Assembly: GCA_016720545.1 (NCBI GenBank)
Contig: JADKKK010000007.1
Location: 186,001-250,000, forward strand
DNA: 64,000 nt
DNA from: Myxococcales bacterium
GTDB lineage: Bacteria > Myxococcota_A > Polyangia > Polyangiales > Polyangiaceae
Reading direction: 5' to 3'
Notes under the pieces: model-generated
The model's input: only the letters and a program-made list of their open reading frames with translations
Told to the model about the DNA's origin: nothing
The model's database searches: none
Shown: one piece after another, positions 33,448-42,207 of the stretch
Layout of the letters: every line of letters begins with the position of its first letter
Numbering within the stretch: position 1 is the stretch's first letter
Made by a program: the position numbers and the translations under genes

Positions 33448-34488
33448 TCACGGAAATCGACCGACGAGGCCGATTCCGACGGTGCCCCCCAGGGCGGGGG
33501 TGGTGAACAGGGTCTCCGGGCCGACCGTGATGTTGGTGCGCACGAGCAGCGTCGCGACGTCGGCGGAGGCGCGGAGGGCGACCGGCCCGAAGAGCGCGAG
33601 ATCGCCGCCCACCCGCGCCCCGAGCGTCCCGAAGGGGCCGACGGTGCGCCGGGCCTGGAGCACGTTCGTTCCGTCGGCCGCGATGGCGCCGGCCGCGCCG
33701 ACGATGCAGAGGAACCCGCGCCCGAGGTGTCCACACCCGGCGAGCTCACCCAAGCGGACGGCGGTCTCGACCGTACCGACGGCGTAGCGCCCCTCCGCGG
33801 GCAGATCGAACCGCCCGCCCGCGACCACCGACCAGGGACCGCGGCGGAGGCTCGCGGTGAGCCGCGCGCCCACCGAAGGCGCAGGCGCGAAGCCCACCCC
33901 GGCCACGAGATCGAGGCCGACCGACACGGTCCAGGGCAGCGCGGGGGCGGGCGTGGGGCGAGCGGGAGGCGGGCCCGCGCCGGGCTCGCGCAGAGGCCCC
34001 GAGGCGATGGTTGGGCTCGCCGGGCCGGTCGCGGGGGCGGCCGCGGAGCCGTTCGAGCCGTTCGACGTGGGCGCATCGAGCAGAAGGGTCACCGCGAGGA
34101 CGACGCTGTCGGCCAGATCGCGGCACGTCTCGTCGGTGCTCGCGAGGCTTCGCCGCCCGAGCAGCGTCGAGCGGTCGTCGAACGCCTCCACCTCGGCCGC
34201 GAGCTTGTTCTCCTGGCGCTCGTCCAGGCGAAACGCTGCGCGGACGGTCATGTGAGCGTCGTCACGAAACGGGTCGTACCCCAGGCGCTCGGCGACGCGG
34301 GACCGCAGCTGCTCGGCGGAGGGACACCGGTCGGCCCCCGGTTCACGCACGTGGAGGAGGCGCGCTTGGGGCCGACTCCACGCCGCGCTCGGGGTCGCGA
34401 GGGCCAGGAGACCCACGAGCGCCGCGGTCGCTCGCCCCGCCGAGCGCGCGGCGAGGGAGCCCCTACGGGAGTCGCGGCGCCTCGGCAT
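33448..34488 (-). CDS. outer-membrane beta-barrel-like protein of the sigma operon
   Basis: 346 residues from the ATG at 34488. A signal peptide (AALVGLLALATPSAAWS) is followed by a small domain (DRCPSAEQLRSRVAERLGYD ... FRLDERQENKLAAEVEAFDD) and a Pro/Gly linker. The C-terminal half shows alternating beta strands (VSVGLDLVAGVGFAPAPSVG, GPFGTLGARVGGDLALFGPV, GTVGIGLVGRFP) ending in an aromatic, as in outer-membrane proteins. It is the first gene of the sigma operon in this layout. Role in signalling or structure is unknown; a longer start to 35091 is antisense to the next gene. Confidence 0.75.
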   Translation of the reverse strand: MPRRRDSRRGSLAARSAGRATAALVGLLALATPSAAWSRPQARLLHVREPGADRCPSAEQLRSRVAERLGYDPFRDDAHMTVRAAFRLDERQENKLAAEVEAFDDRSTLLGRRSLASTDETCRDLADSVVLAVTLLLDAPTSNGSNGSAAAPATGPASPTIASGPLREPGAGPPPARPTPAPALPWTVSVGLDLVAGVGFAPAPSVGARLTASLRRGPWSVVAGGRFDLPAEGRYAVGTVETAVRLGELAGCGHLGRGFLCIVGAAGAIAADGTNVLQARRTVGPFGTLGARVGGDLALFGPVALRASADVATLLVRTNITVGPETLFTTPALGGTVGIGLVGRFP

Positions 34489-34596
34489 CGGCCGCAAAGG
34501 TAGCCGCAACTCGCCGAACCGAGAACCTGAAGTGAGCCCCGAAGGCGATCCCGCCGCGCCTCGACCCCGCGGGAACGCCGCTGCTAGATTGCGAGC

Positions 34597-35367
34597 ATGT
34601 CCGACCGGCTCCGCGCCGCCTACGACGCGCTCAAGGCGCGCGCCCGCGCGCGGGCCGGTCGCCCGGGCGACATCGCGCAGCGGGTGATGGAGCACCACGC
34701 GATCTACCAGGACTCGCGGGGCAACCACGCCTTCCCGCTGATCGCGCTCCACGGTGCGCTCTGGGGCTACAACTTCTTCGAGACCACAGGCAAGCTGGGC
34801 GAGATCATCTCCTACCGCTACTTCCTCGACGCCGAGGAGAAGGCCACGCGCCACGCCATGCTGAACGCCTTCGCCGAGGGCTTCAAGGCGGTGAACCGCG
34901 AGGTGTTCATCGACACCTACACGAACTGGTACTTCACGCGGGAGCACGGGCGCGAACGAGGCGCCGAGGCGCTCGTGAACGGCGCGCTCCTCGAGGCCTT
35001 GAACGAGGCGCACGCCGCGCGCGCGGCCGGGCGCGAGCTCGACCTTACCCGCAAGAGACACCTGTTCGTCCAGGCGCTGCACTTCGAACAAGAGCTCACG
35101 GTGGCCCCGGGCATCGCCCGCGAGCTCGCGAAGTTCGACTGCCCCATTCTGCGGGCGCTCTGCATGAAGCCGCTCGTGCGATTTGAGTATTTCCCCTTCT
35201 GGCGCACGTTCTCGTTCAGCGATTTCTCCAACAAGGAGGAGCGCGTCGAGCGGGCGCTCGAGTCGTTCGATCTGGCCGCCGAGCAGGGCTGGGAGGCCGT
35301 GCGCGAGTCGATGCGCGACTACGGCGTGCTGCCCGACACCTTCTTCGCGCCGGCCACGGCTGGTTGA
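34597..35367 (+). CDS. conserved-looking helical protein of unknown function
   Basis: 256 residues, divergent from the sigma operon, no signal peptide. It reads like a soluble all-helical protein rich in aromatic residues, for example GNHAFPLIALHGALWGYNFF, VFIDTYTNWYFTREHGRERG and FEYFPFWRTFSFSDFSN. I do not recognise the family; no catalytic motif is evident. Composition and start are convincing, with clean homogeneous GC3. Confidence 0.65.
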   Translation: MSDRLRAAYDALKARARARAGRPGDIAQRVMEHHAIYQDSRGNHAFPLIALHGALWGYNFFETTGKLGEIISYRYFLDAEEKATRHAMLNAFAEGFKAVNREVFIDTYTNWYFTREHGRERGAEALVNGALLEALNEAHAARAAGRELDLTRKRHLFVQALHFEQELTVAPGIARELAKFDCPILRALCMKPLVRFEYFPFWRTFSFSDFSNKEERVERALESFDLAAEQGWEAVRESMRDYGVLPDTFFAPATAG

Positions 35368-35393
35368 GCTTTCTTCGAGCCCGATCGTCAGCG

Positions 35394-36855
35394 TTACGGA
35401 ACGGGGATCGCGAAGTGCACAGCCCAGTTCTCGAGCTTGTCGCCATTTCTGGACTTCGACGCGTCCGAGTCGCGGAGGTTGCCGCGGGGCCCGGTGGTGG
35501 CGCCCGCGCGCGCGCCCACGGCGCCGGTCGCCGCGTAGCGAATGGTCTTGCCGGCGCCCACCGGGGCCGCGGAGAGCTTGATGCGCACGGTGTCCGGCCC
35601 CTCCAGCGTGACGGCCGTGATCGTGGGCGGCGAGGCGCTGTCGTCGACGTACTCGAAGCCCTTGTTGCCGGGATCGGTGACCGTGGTCGTGTCGAACACC
35701 AGCGGCGCGACGGGCACGACGAACTTCACTCGGATCTCGTCGCCGGTCAGGGTGGCCGAGACCGGCCGCAGGGGCTCCCAGCGCCTCCCCTCCAGCACGA
35801 CCCGCCTATAGACCTTGGCGTAGTACTCGCCCATGTGCCGGTAGCCCGCGGCCGTGAGGTGCACGCCGTCGGGAGCGTATTGGACGTTGTATTTCGGCCC
35901 CACGAGGACGATCTTGCCGTTGCTGACGATCGACGCCTCGAGCTGCTGGAGGGGTATCGCGCTCGTGGCCTGTCCGTACTTGGTCCACGAGCTCATCTGC
36001 GTGTGAAACATGGGGATGGGCTCGGTCTGACCCGTGATGGCCTTCACCTCGGTCTCGTAGTCTGACTGCCACTCCGCGAGATCGGCCGCGTAGGTGGCGT
36101 TCCCGGCGACGTGGTCCGACTCGCCGTGCACGTTGGTTACCGCCCTCACGACGTAGCTCTCCATCGCCGCCGTCGCGATCGTCTTCGCGTCGCGTACTTG
36201 GTTTAGGCCGGACGTGAAGGCGGCCGTGCCCTTCTTCAGCCCCACGTAGGCGGTGCCGCCGATCCCGTGGCAGCTGACGAGGAGTCGATGCCGATCGTTC
36301 GGCGCCGGGAGCCCAAAGAGCACCTCGGTCTGCGCCACGTCGGCCACCAGGTTCGCGAGCCCGCTCGACATGGTCTCGACGCTCCCCTCCACGAGAGGGA
36401 GGAACGACGTCGCGCGCGTCGCGCTCCGCAGCACGCCTGTGTTGAGCATGCGGTTGTCGAAGGGCTGGCTCGTCGACAGAACAGGCGTGCCCTGCGAGCC
36501 GACCGAGAGGCTCTGGCCGGTCGAGAGCACGTGGTTCACCGCGTAGAACGTGGGCAAATAGCGGACGGCCGCGTCGGCCGCGTCGACGGCCGCATCGGAC
36601 GCGTCAGGGGGCCGCGTCCGCGGGGGTGGCGTCGGGAGCTCTCGCGTCGGCCGTGGTCGCGTCGGCGGTCGTGCTCGCGTCGGGCGGCGGCGCGATCGCC
36701 GCGTCCACCGGGGGAAAGGTCACCCCGGCGGGCGGCGCCTCGCCCGCGCCACAATGAAGCAGCGCGACCAGCGGGACGAGCGGGACCAGCGCGAGGAGCG
36801 GGGCGAGGGAGCGCGGCGGGCCGCCGGAGCGGGGGAGCGTACGGGGCGAGCGCAT
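35394..36855 (-). CDS. SASA/SGNH-type esterase lipoprotein, frameshifted near the N-terminus
   Basis: The N-terminal part from the ATG at 36855 gives a lipoprotein leader (LVPLVPLVALLHC) and an Asp/Ala/Thr-rich linker, then runs into TGA at 36606-36604. Removing one C from the CCCCC run there joins it to the frame VDAADAAVRYLPTFYAVNHV, then STGQSLSVG, VTNVHGESDHVAG and DGVHLTAAGYRHMGEYYA. The GQS, HGESD and D-x-v-H-l elements fit sialate-O-acetylesterase-like (SASA/SGNH) carbohydrate esterases. The catalytic C-terminal domain alone runs 35394-36557. A consensus error is likely. It follows a VWA lipoprotein gene on the same strand. Confidence 0.7.
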
Positions 36856-36902
36856 GGCCCAAGCGTACAGCAATCCCGCCCCTTGTCTCCGCGAACCCCG
36901 TC

Positions 36903-38785
36903 CTACCGGCGGAGGCGCTGACCCACACGCACTCCGAGCTGCGAGAGCGTCGGCGCATAGCCGAAGTCGTCGCGCGCGGGATCGTTCGATTGCGTGGGAC
37001 AGATGGAGCCCACGACCGATTGGTCGCCGAGGCCCTTCGCCACGCGGAGGTGGCGAATGCCGGGCAGGGCGCGCCCTCGCTCCTGGACCGTGGGAGACGC
37101 AGCGCTGCAGAGCGGCGCCGTGGCGCCTGCCGTGCAGTCGCAGACCTCCCGGTTCGCCGGCAGCGAGCAGTCGAGGGGAGTCGCGAGGGCGAACGTGCAC
37201 GCCGACTGGAGGTCCTGCTTATTCGTGCTCCACTCGCGGCCGTGGACCGGATCGGCGTCGTTCGCCGCGCTCGGCGGGGCGAGGCCGGCGCGAGGCTCCG
37301 TCGACTGCACCATGTGGGGATCGAGCCCGGTCGCGTCGTACGCGTCCGGATCGCGCCCCACGAGCTTCGTCCACTCGCCCGCGGTGAGCGGCACCGGCGC
37401 GCCCGTCGCCGAGGGCCGCGAGCCGAGCGCCGGGGGCAGCCCCGTGAGGACTGTGAAGAACACGTCGTAGGGAGTCCGCGGCCCGGGCGAGAGGCGACAC
37501 AGCTCGGCCGAGCCGCTGCTCGGGAGGTCTTTGGCGAAGAGCGGATTACGACACTCGGTCCCGCCGACGTAGTTGCCATTCGCGTCGTGTTCGGTGGCGC
37601 CGCGAGAGATCTGCAGGGCGCCGAGGCCGTCGACGTAGCGCTTCACCGGGTACTGCGGATCCACTCCGAAGCGGCGCTTCATGTCGAAGAAGCGCACGTT
37701 CATGTCGTCGTCGTTGGGGCCGTAATAGCCGCTGTTCTCCGCGCACCGAGGGTCCGCCGTGACCCTCGGATCGGCGCGGAAGCCGCACGAGGTGCAGTCG
37801 GCGGAGGCGGGGTTCTGCGCGCACGCGGTCGTGCCCTTCGGCGCGGTGCTGCCGCCGCGGTTGGGCGATCGCTGCGCACCTGCGATGCCGGCCGACGCGG
37901 GAAAGACCATGTTCATGAAGGCCCACCCCTGACCGCCGAGGGCATAGGGGTCGACCGTCGAGTCGTCCTCGTCGGTGAGGAGTATCACGGCGAGCACCGA
38001 GTCCTCGCGAAGGAACGCCTTGCGTTGGGCGAGCAGCGTCACGTCGAGGGGCCCGGCGCTCGCCTGATTGCCCGCCCGCACGGGCGCGGCCGGGTCGGGC
38101 GCGATGAGGAAGCGGTACATCGACTCGAGGGGCCCCTCGAGCCCGCAGCCGCGCTCTCCCACGCCGCTCACGAGCGTCGCGGTGTCGCGCACGAGCGCGG
38201 CGGGCTCGGTGAGCGCGGGCGCCGGCGCACCGGGCGCGAAGGCCAAGAACCCGCCAGGCGCGCTCGCGAGGTTCGGGCGGTTGACGAGCCGCCCCTTGTC
38301 GTCGTTCCCCACGGTATCGGGCGCGCAGACGTCGGAGCCCATTCCGCCCAGCGCAGAGGTGATCACGCCGACGTGGAGGTCTTTCACCTGCGGGTGCTCG
38401 AGCGCTCCGCTCGCGCACACCCCGTCGACCGAGCGCCCTACGACCGCGCCGGCGGCGTCGACGCACCGTGGCGTCAGCAGTCGCTCGATGAACGTGCCGG
38501 CGGAGGCCGCGAGCACGCGCTGCTTCTCGAGCATCGCGCGCGAGTTGTCGACCACGAAGAGTACGTCGACCTTCGACAGCGTGGGCGGGCCCGGGGGCGG
38601 CTTCGGCGGGCCGCTGTCCGCGTCGGCTGTGGCGTAGCCGCGTCGAGGGGCGGAGTCGGCGTCACGTCCGCGGAGGCGTCGGGGACCGAGCCGTCGGGAG
38701 CGGGCGTGATCGGCGTGGTCCCGCCGCAGTTCACGAGGGGGACGCCCGCGAGGGCGAGGAGAGGCAGCCATCGAAAGATCTTCAT
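36903..38785 (-). CDS. VWA-domain lipoprotein, frameshifted near the N-terminus
   Basis: The ATG at 38785 starts MKIFRWLPLLALAGVPLVNC, a lipoprotein leader, in a frame that shifts near 38630 within an Asp/Ala-rich linker. The main frame continues KVDVLFVVDNSRAMLEKQRV, the metal-site region of a von Willebrand A-type domain; DNSRAM fits D-x-S-x-S loosely. Later LAVILLTDEDDSTVD and many Cys (CAPDTV, CAQNPASADCTSCGF, CDCTAG) suggest a large secreted, disulfide-bonded protein of about 620 residues. It is probably cotranscribed with the esterase lipoprotein 47 bp downstream. Confidence 0.75.
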
Positions 38786-39106
38786 GCCCGCGAGAGCAGC
38801 ATGAAGCGTGCCCCACCGGTCGGCGCGGCTTGTTCCCAGCGCGCGTCCTTGGGGCGGGTGCGAGCGCGCGGGATAACGGCGCGTCCCCGTGCCACTCTGT
38901 GCCATGGCTGCCCGGGCCGCGAGGGGCGCTCGTCGTCGTGTGGGAAGGGTCCTTCGACATACTCGCGCCGGCGACCGCGTCAGGAGTGGTCGCGCTGCGG
39001 ACGGCGAGACGGAGAGGTCACCAAGCGACGTGACCGTCGACGACGGTGCCGCCGGACGCGGACTTGCGCCGTTCGGCCTCAAGGGCAGGCGTCTCAAGAA
39101 CTACTG
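38786..39106. other. intergenic, nothing recognised
   Basis: No gene, tRNA, terminator or repeat could be supported between the VWA lipoprotein start and tRNA-Ser. It probably holds the promoter of the minus-strand lipoproteins. Confidence 0.5.
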
Positions 39107-39194
39107 CGGAGAGGGCGGGATTCGAACCCGCGGCAGGCTTTTGACCCGCGCTCCCTTAGCAAGGGAGTACCTTCGGCCACTCGGTCACCTCTCC
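39107..39194 (-). tRNA. tRNA-Ser(GCU)
   Basis: An 88-nt class II tRNA with acceptor stem GGAGAGG/CCTCTCC and discriminator G. The anticodon loop TTGCTAA gives GCU (reads AGC/AGU), and a long variable arm is present. The T-arm GGGTTCGAATCCC is intact. Confidence 0.95.
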
Positions 39195-39293
39195 AAAGGC
39201 CGCCCTGCACTTAGCCGCTGGCGCGCCGGCGCGCAAGGGCTTCCTGCTTCGGCCGACCGCTCGCCCCCGCGCGCGTTCCCCAAGAGAACCTCC

Positions 39294-39686
39294 ATGCTCG
39301 TGCGTCACACACTCACCATCCTCGCCGTCGAGCGCCTGGCCGAGAGCGTCGCGTTCTACCGCGCCGCCTTCGCGTGGCCGGAGGCCGTCGAGACCCCCGT
39401 CTACGTCGAGCTCGCGCTGCCCGGCGGCCAGCGCCTGGGCCTCTACGAGCGCGAGGCCTTCGGCCGGAACACGGGGCAAGTGCCCGCGCGCGTGCCCGCG
39501 GGAGCGCTCTCGACCACCGAGCTCTACCTCCACGCCGACGACCTCGAGGCCGCCATCGCCGCGCTCGAGGCCGCGGGGGCGCGCTGCCTCAGCCCTCGCG
39601 CCCCGCGCCCGTGGGGCGACGAGGCGGCGTACTTCGCCGATCCCTCGGGCAACGTGCTCGTGGTCGCGCGCGCGCTCGGCGCGTAG
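39294..39686 (+). CDS. glyoxalase/VOC-superfamily protein
   Basis: 130 residues from the ATG at 39294. The N-terminal module (LTILAVERLAESVAFYRAAF) and C-terminal module (TTELYLHADDLEAAIAALEA, then AAYFADPSGNVLVVAR) are the two beta-alpha-beta-beta-beta units of the VOC fold. The Asp-Pro-x-Gly-Asn motif near the end is typical, and the metal ligand is probably Glu/His, but not all ligands are obvious. The substrate is unknown. An earlier in-frame start would overlap tRNA-Ser. Confidence 0.85.
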   Translation: MLVRHTLTILAVERLAESVAFYRAAFAWPEAVETPVYVELALPGGQRLGLYEREAFGRNTGQVPARVPAGALSTTELYLHADDLEAAIAALEAAGARCLSPRAPRPWGDEAAYFADPSGNVLVVARALGA

Positions 39687-39697
39687 CCCAGAGCCCG

Positions 39698-39739
39698 CAC
39701 GAAAAGAGAACGGCCCGCGCGAGCGTGGCTCGGCGGGCC
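39698..39739 (-). terminator. intrinsic terminator for the minus-strand peptidoglycan-binding gene
   Basis: A perfect 9-bp stem (acggcccgc/gcgggccgt at 39708-39716 and 39731-39739) with a 14-nt loop, followed on the minus strand by a T-rich stretch (tctcttttc). It sits 20 bp after the stop of the minus-strand gene and may work in both directions. Confidence 0.7.
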
Positions 39740-39759
39740 GTCCGTACCTGCGTGGCGAA

Positions 39760-40335
39760 CTAGAAAATCTTCTTTACCGTGCTCCAGATGGTCTTGCCGA
39801 TCGTGGGCAGCGGGAACGCCACCGCCGCGAGCGTCGACACGAAGCCGCTCGGCTCCGGGGGCGGGGGCTCCTCGGCCTTCGCCTGCTCGATGACCTCCTC
39901 GGGGATCTCCGGCGTCTCCTCCGTGATGAGCGACGCCTCCACCTGCTCGGGCTCGATGGCGAAGCCCGGCAGCAGCGCGAGGGTCTGCGGGCCCGCGAAG
40001 CCGTCGGCCTCGAGGCCGTTCTGCTCTTGGAACTGCTTGACCGCGGCCTCGGTGCCCGGGCCGAACTTGCCGTCGGCGTCGACGCCGAGGGCCTCTTGGA
40101 GGCGGCGCACCTGCTCGCCGCGGAGCGGCTTGTGCAGGATCACGAGCTGCGGGAGCTCGAGCGCCATGAAGGTGTCAGGGCCCGCGACGCCGTCGACCTG
40201 GAGGCCGTTGTTGCTCTGGAACTCGCGCACGGCCGCCTCGGTGTTGGGGCCGAAGATCCCGTCGGCCGTGAGGCCGAGGCGCTCTTGAAGAATTCGGACC
40301 GGCTCGCCAGAGAGCCCACGTCGCAACATCGCCAT
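39760..40335 (-). CDS. protein with two peptidoglycan-binding (PG_binding_1) domains
   Basis: 191 residues. Two PG_binding_1 repeats are clear: VRILQERLGLTADGIFGPNT followed by EAAVREFQSNNGLQVDGVAG, and VRRLQEALGVDADGKFGPGT followed by EAAVKQFQEQNGLEADGFAG. An acidic, Pro-rich linker leads to an amphipathic/hydrophobic tail, AAVAFPLPTIGKTIWSTVKK. There is no signal peptide. The tail could insert in a membrane, but no transport system genes are adjacent. Standalone two-repeat proteins of this kind accompany contractile injection systems in some bacteria; here there is no such neighbour. Confidence 0.85.
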   Translation of the reverse strand: MAMLRRGLSGEPVRILQERLGLTADGIFGPNTEAAVREFQSNNGLQVDGVAGPDTFMALELPQLVILHKPLRGEQVRRLQEALGVDADGKFGPGTEAAVKQFQEQNGLEADGFAGPQTLALLPGFAIEPEQVEASLITEETPEIPEEVIEQAKAEEPPPPEPSGFVSTLAAVAFPLPTIGKTIWSTVKKIF

Positions 40336-40493
40336 TGGATCGCTCCTCCTCGGGGCGCGAGAACGCCGCGCCGCACGGGCAGAACGGTGCCAGCGTCCCC
40401 CTCGCTCTGCAAGCGTGAGCGCGCGCCGGTGCGCACGCGGGTGAGGTCTCGGGACCTCGGGCGGCCGGCTGTTACCCGGCTGTTACCCCGCTG

Positions 40494-41981
40494 TTACCCC
40501 GAGGCGGGCGCGGCCGCCGTCTCCCTCGGAGCGGGCTCTGGCGCGACGGTCAGCCACTTGCGGCGCGCGTAGATCGCCCCGTAAACGAGCGCCCCGGCGA
40601 ACGCCGTCGCGGTCACGCACCCGAAGAGGGCGTTGAGCCGCATGTGGACGAGCAGCACCCCCGCGAGGCACACCGGCAGCTGGAAGCCCACGAGCACGCC
40701 GAGGTCGATGCGGAACGCGAGCTTGGCGGCGCGCGCGCCCGCCATCGCGTTGCCGAGCACGATGCCCACGCCGAGCCCCACGTAGCTCGGCGCGACGATG
40801 TGCAGGTACTCGAGGCCTATGGCGACGGGCGCGTCGTCCTTGCCGAAGAACCGCAGCACGCGCTCGGCGTGGACCGAGAGGAGCGCGAGGAACGCGAGGT
40901 TCATCGCGGCGTCGTAGGCCGCGGCGAGGAGGCCGGCGCGGCTCGCGCGATCGAGCTTGCCCGCCCCCAGGTTCTGCCCCACGAAGGTCTGCGCGGCGCC
41001 GCCCCAGCCCATCGCCACGAAGAGCGCGACGGAGTCGACGCGGAAGACGAGGCCCATCGCCGTGGTCGCGGTCTGATCGGTCTCGGTCGAGTAGAACCGC
41101 GCGACCAGCGAATTGATCAGCAACATCGCAGTGATGCGAAGCACGAACTGCGCGCTCGTGGGCCACGCGAGCGCCATCAGCTCGCGGATGGCGCGGGCGT
41201 CGGGGCCGCGCGCGCCCTTGGCCGGCAGGATGTCGAAGCGCCGCGCGAGCACGAGGAAGCTCGGCGCGAGCACGAGCGCCCGCGCGACGACGGTGGCCCA
41301 GGCCGCGCCCTCCATGCCCATGGCCGGCACGCCGGAGAGCTGCGCGAGCCTCGCGCCCCACGCGAGGCCCTCGTTGGGCGCGACCGGCCCGAAGAGGCAC
41401 ACCACCGCGAACACCACGTTGAACACGTTGCCGAGCACGAGGAGCGCCACGGGCGTCTTCGACGAGCCGAGCGCCCGCTGGATGCTCGTCAGCTGCAGCA
41501 GCATGAACATCGTGCCGCTGCCCGCGAGGATGACGCGGAGGTAGCGCGTCGCCACGTCGGCGACCGCGCCCTTCAGGCCGATCACGCTCGACGCGATCGG
41601 GCCCGCGACCGCGCCCAGAACACCGAAGAGCAGCGAGAGCCCGGCCACGACGATGAACGACTGCCAGGCCGCGCGCTTGACCGCCTCGGCGTCGCCCTTG
41701 CCCTTGTGGTGCGACACCAGCGTGGCGGCCGCCGTCGACACGCCATAGCTGAAGATCGTGCCCACGGCGGCGAGCTGATCGCACACGCCGAGCGCGCCCA
41801 CCGCCGGCCCCACCTCGGCCTTCGGGAGCTGCGCGATGAGGTACGCGTCGACCAGGTTGAACGAGGTCTGCAGGATGGCGCCCACCGCGAGCGGGATGCC
41901 GAAGCGGAACACCTCCCACGCGAGGGGCCCCTCCAGAATGCGCGCGCTGGCCCGATCGTCCATGGCCGCTCGCCGTACCAC
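40494..41981 (-). CDS. MATE-family multidrug/cation antiporter
   Basis: 495 residues with about 12 hydrophobic segments. It has the MATE layout of two homologous halves: SFNLVDAYLIAQLPKAEVG in TM1-2 and ILAGSGTMFMLLQLTSIQRA in the first half, then LVFRVDSVALFVAMGWGGAA and TFVGQNLGAGKLDRASRAG in the second, the latter matching the conserved G-x-N-x-G-A-x-K region of MATE proteins. The GTG at 41981 is one start; the ATG at 41963 gives a shorter leader. It would extrude drugs or organic cations using a Na+ or H+ gradient. Confidence 0.9.
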   Translation of the reverse strand: MVRRAAMDDRASARILEGPLAWEVFRFGIPLAVGAILQTSFNLVDAYLIAQLPKAEVGPAVGALGVCDQLAAVGTIFSYGVSTAAATLVSHHKGKGDAEAVKRAAWQSFIVVAGLSLLFGVLGAVAGPIASSVIGLKGAVADVATRYLRVILAGSGTMFMLLQLTSIQRALGSSKTPVALLVLGNVFNVVFAVVCLFGPVAPNEGLAWGARLAQLSGVPAMGMEGAAWATVVARALVLAPSFLVLARRFDILPAKGARGPDARAIRELMALAWPTSAQFVLRITAMLLINSLVARFYSTETDQTATTAMGLVFRVDSVALFVAMGWGGAAQTFVGQNLGAGKLDRASRAGLLAAAYDAAMNLAFLALLSVHAERVLRFFGKDDAPVAIGLEYLHIVAPSYVGLGVGIVLGNAMAGARAAKLAFRIDLGVLVGFQLPVCLAGVLLVHMRLNALFGCVTATAFAGALVYGAIYARRKWLTVAPEPAPRETAAAPASG

Positions 41982-42057
41982 GGCTCGCGCGCCCGCGCCT
42001 CTCTCCGTCGGGCGCGGTCGCGTCCGGTGGACACGTCCGCGCCGCGCGCGCGTCCGG

Positions 42058-42093
42058 CAGGAGCGTCGTCAGGAGCGTCGTCAGGAGCGTCGT
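42058..42093. repeat. 12-bp tandem repeat (caggagcgtcgt) x3
   Basis: Three exact units in the divergent intergenic region between the MATE gene and the phosphonate genes. A partial fourth unit follows. Confidence 0.8.
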
Positions 42094-42207
42094 CAGGTGC
42101 GTCAGGCGTTGCGCACTCGGCCGACGGGTTCGTTCTTGACGCTGCGCGTTTGGAATCAACGCGTCTCATTCGGTGCTAAGTGCGGGACCCACCACCCCGA
42201 GGCTCCC

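Noticed and set aside
39760..40335. contractile injection system component
   Set aside because: Two peptidoglycan-binding repeats are shared with such systems, but no sheath, tube or baseplate genes are nearby.
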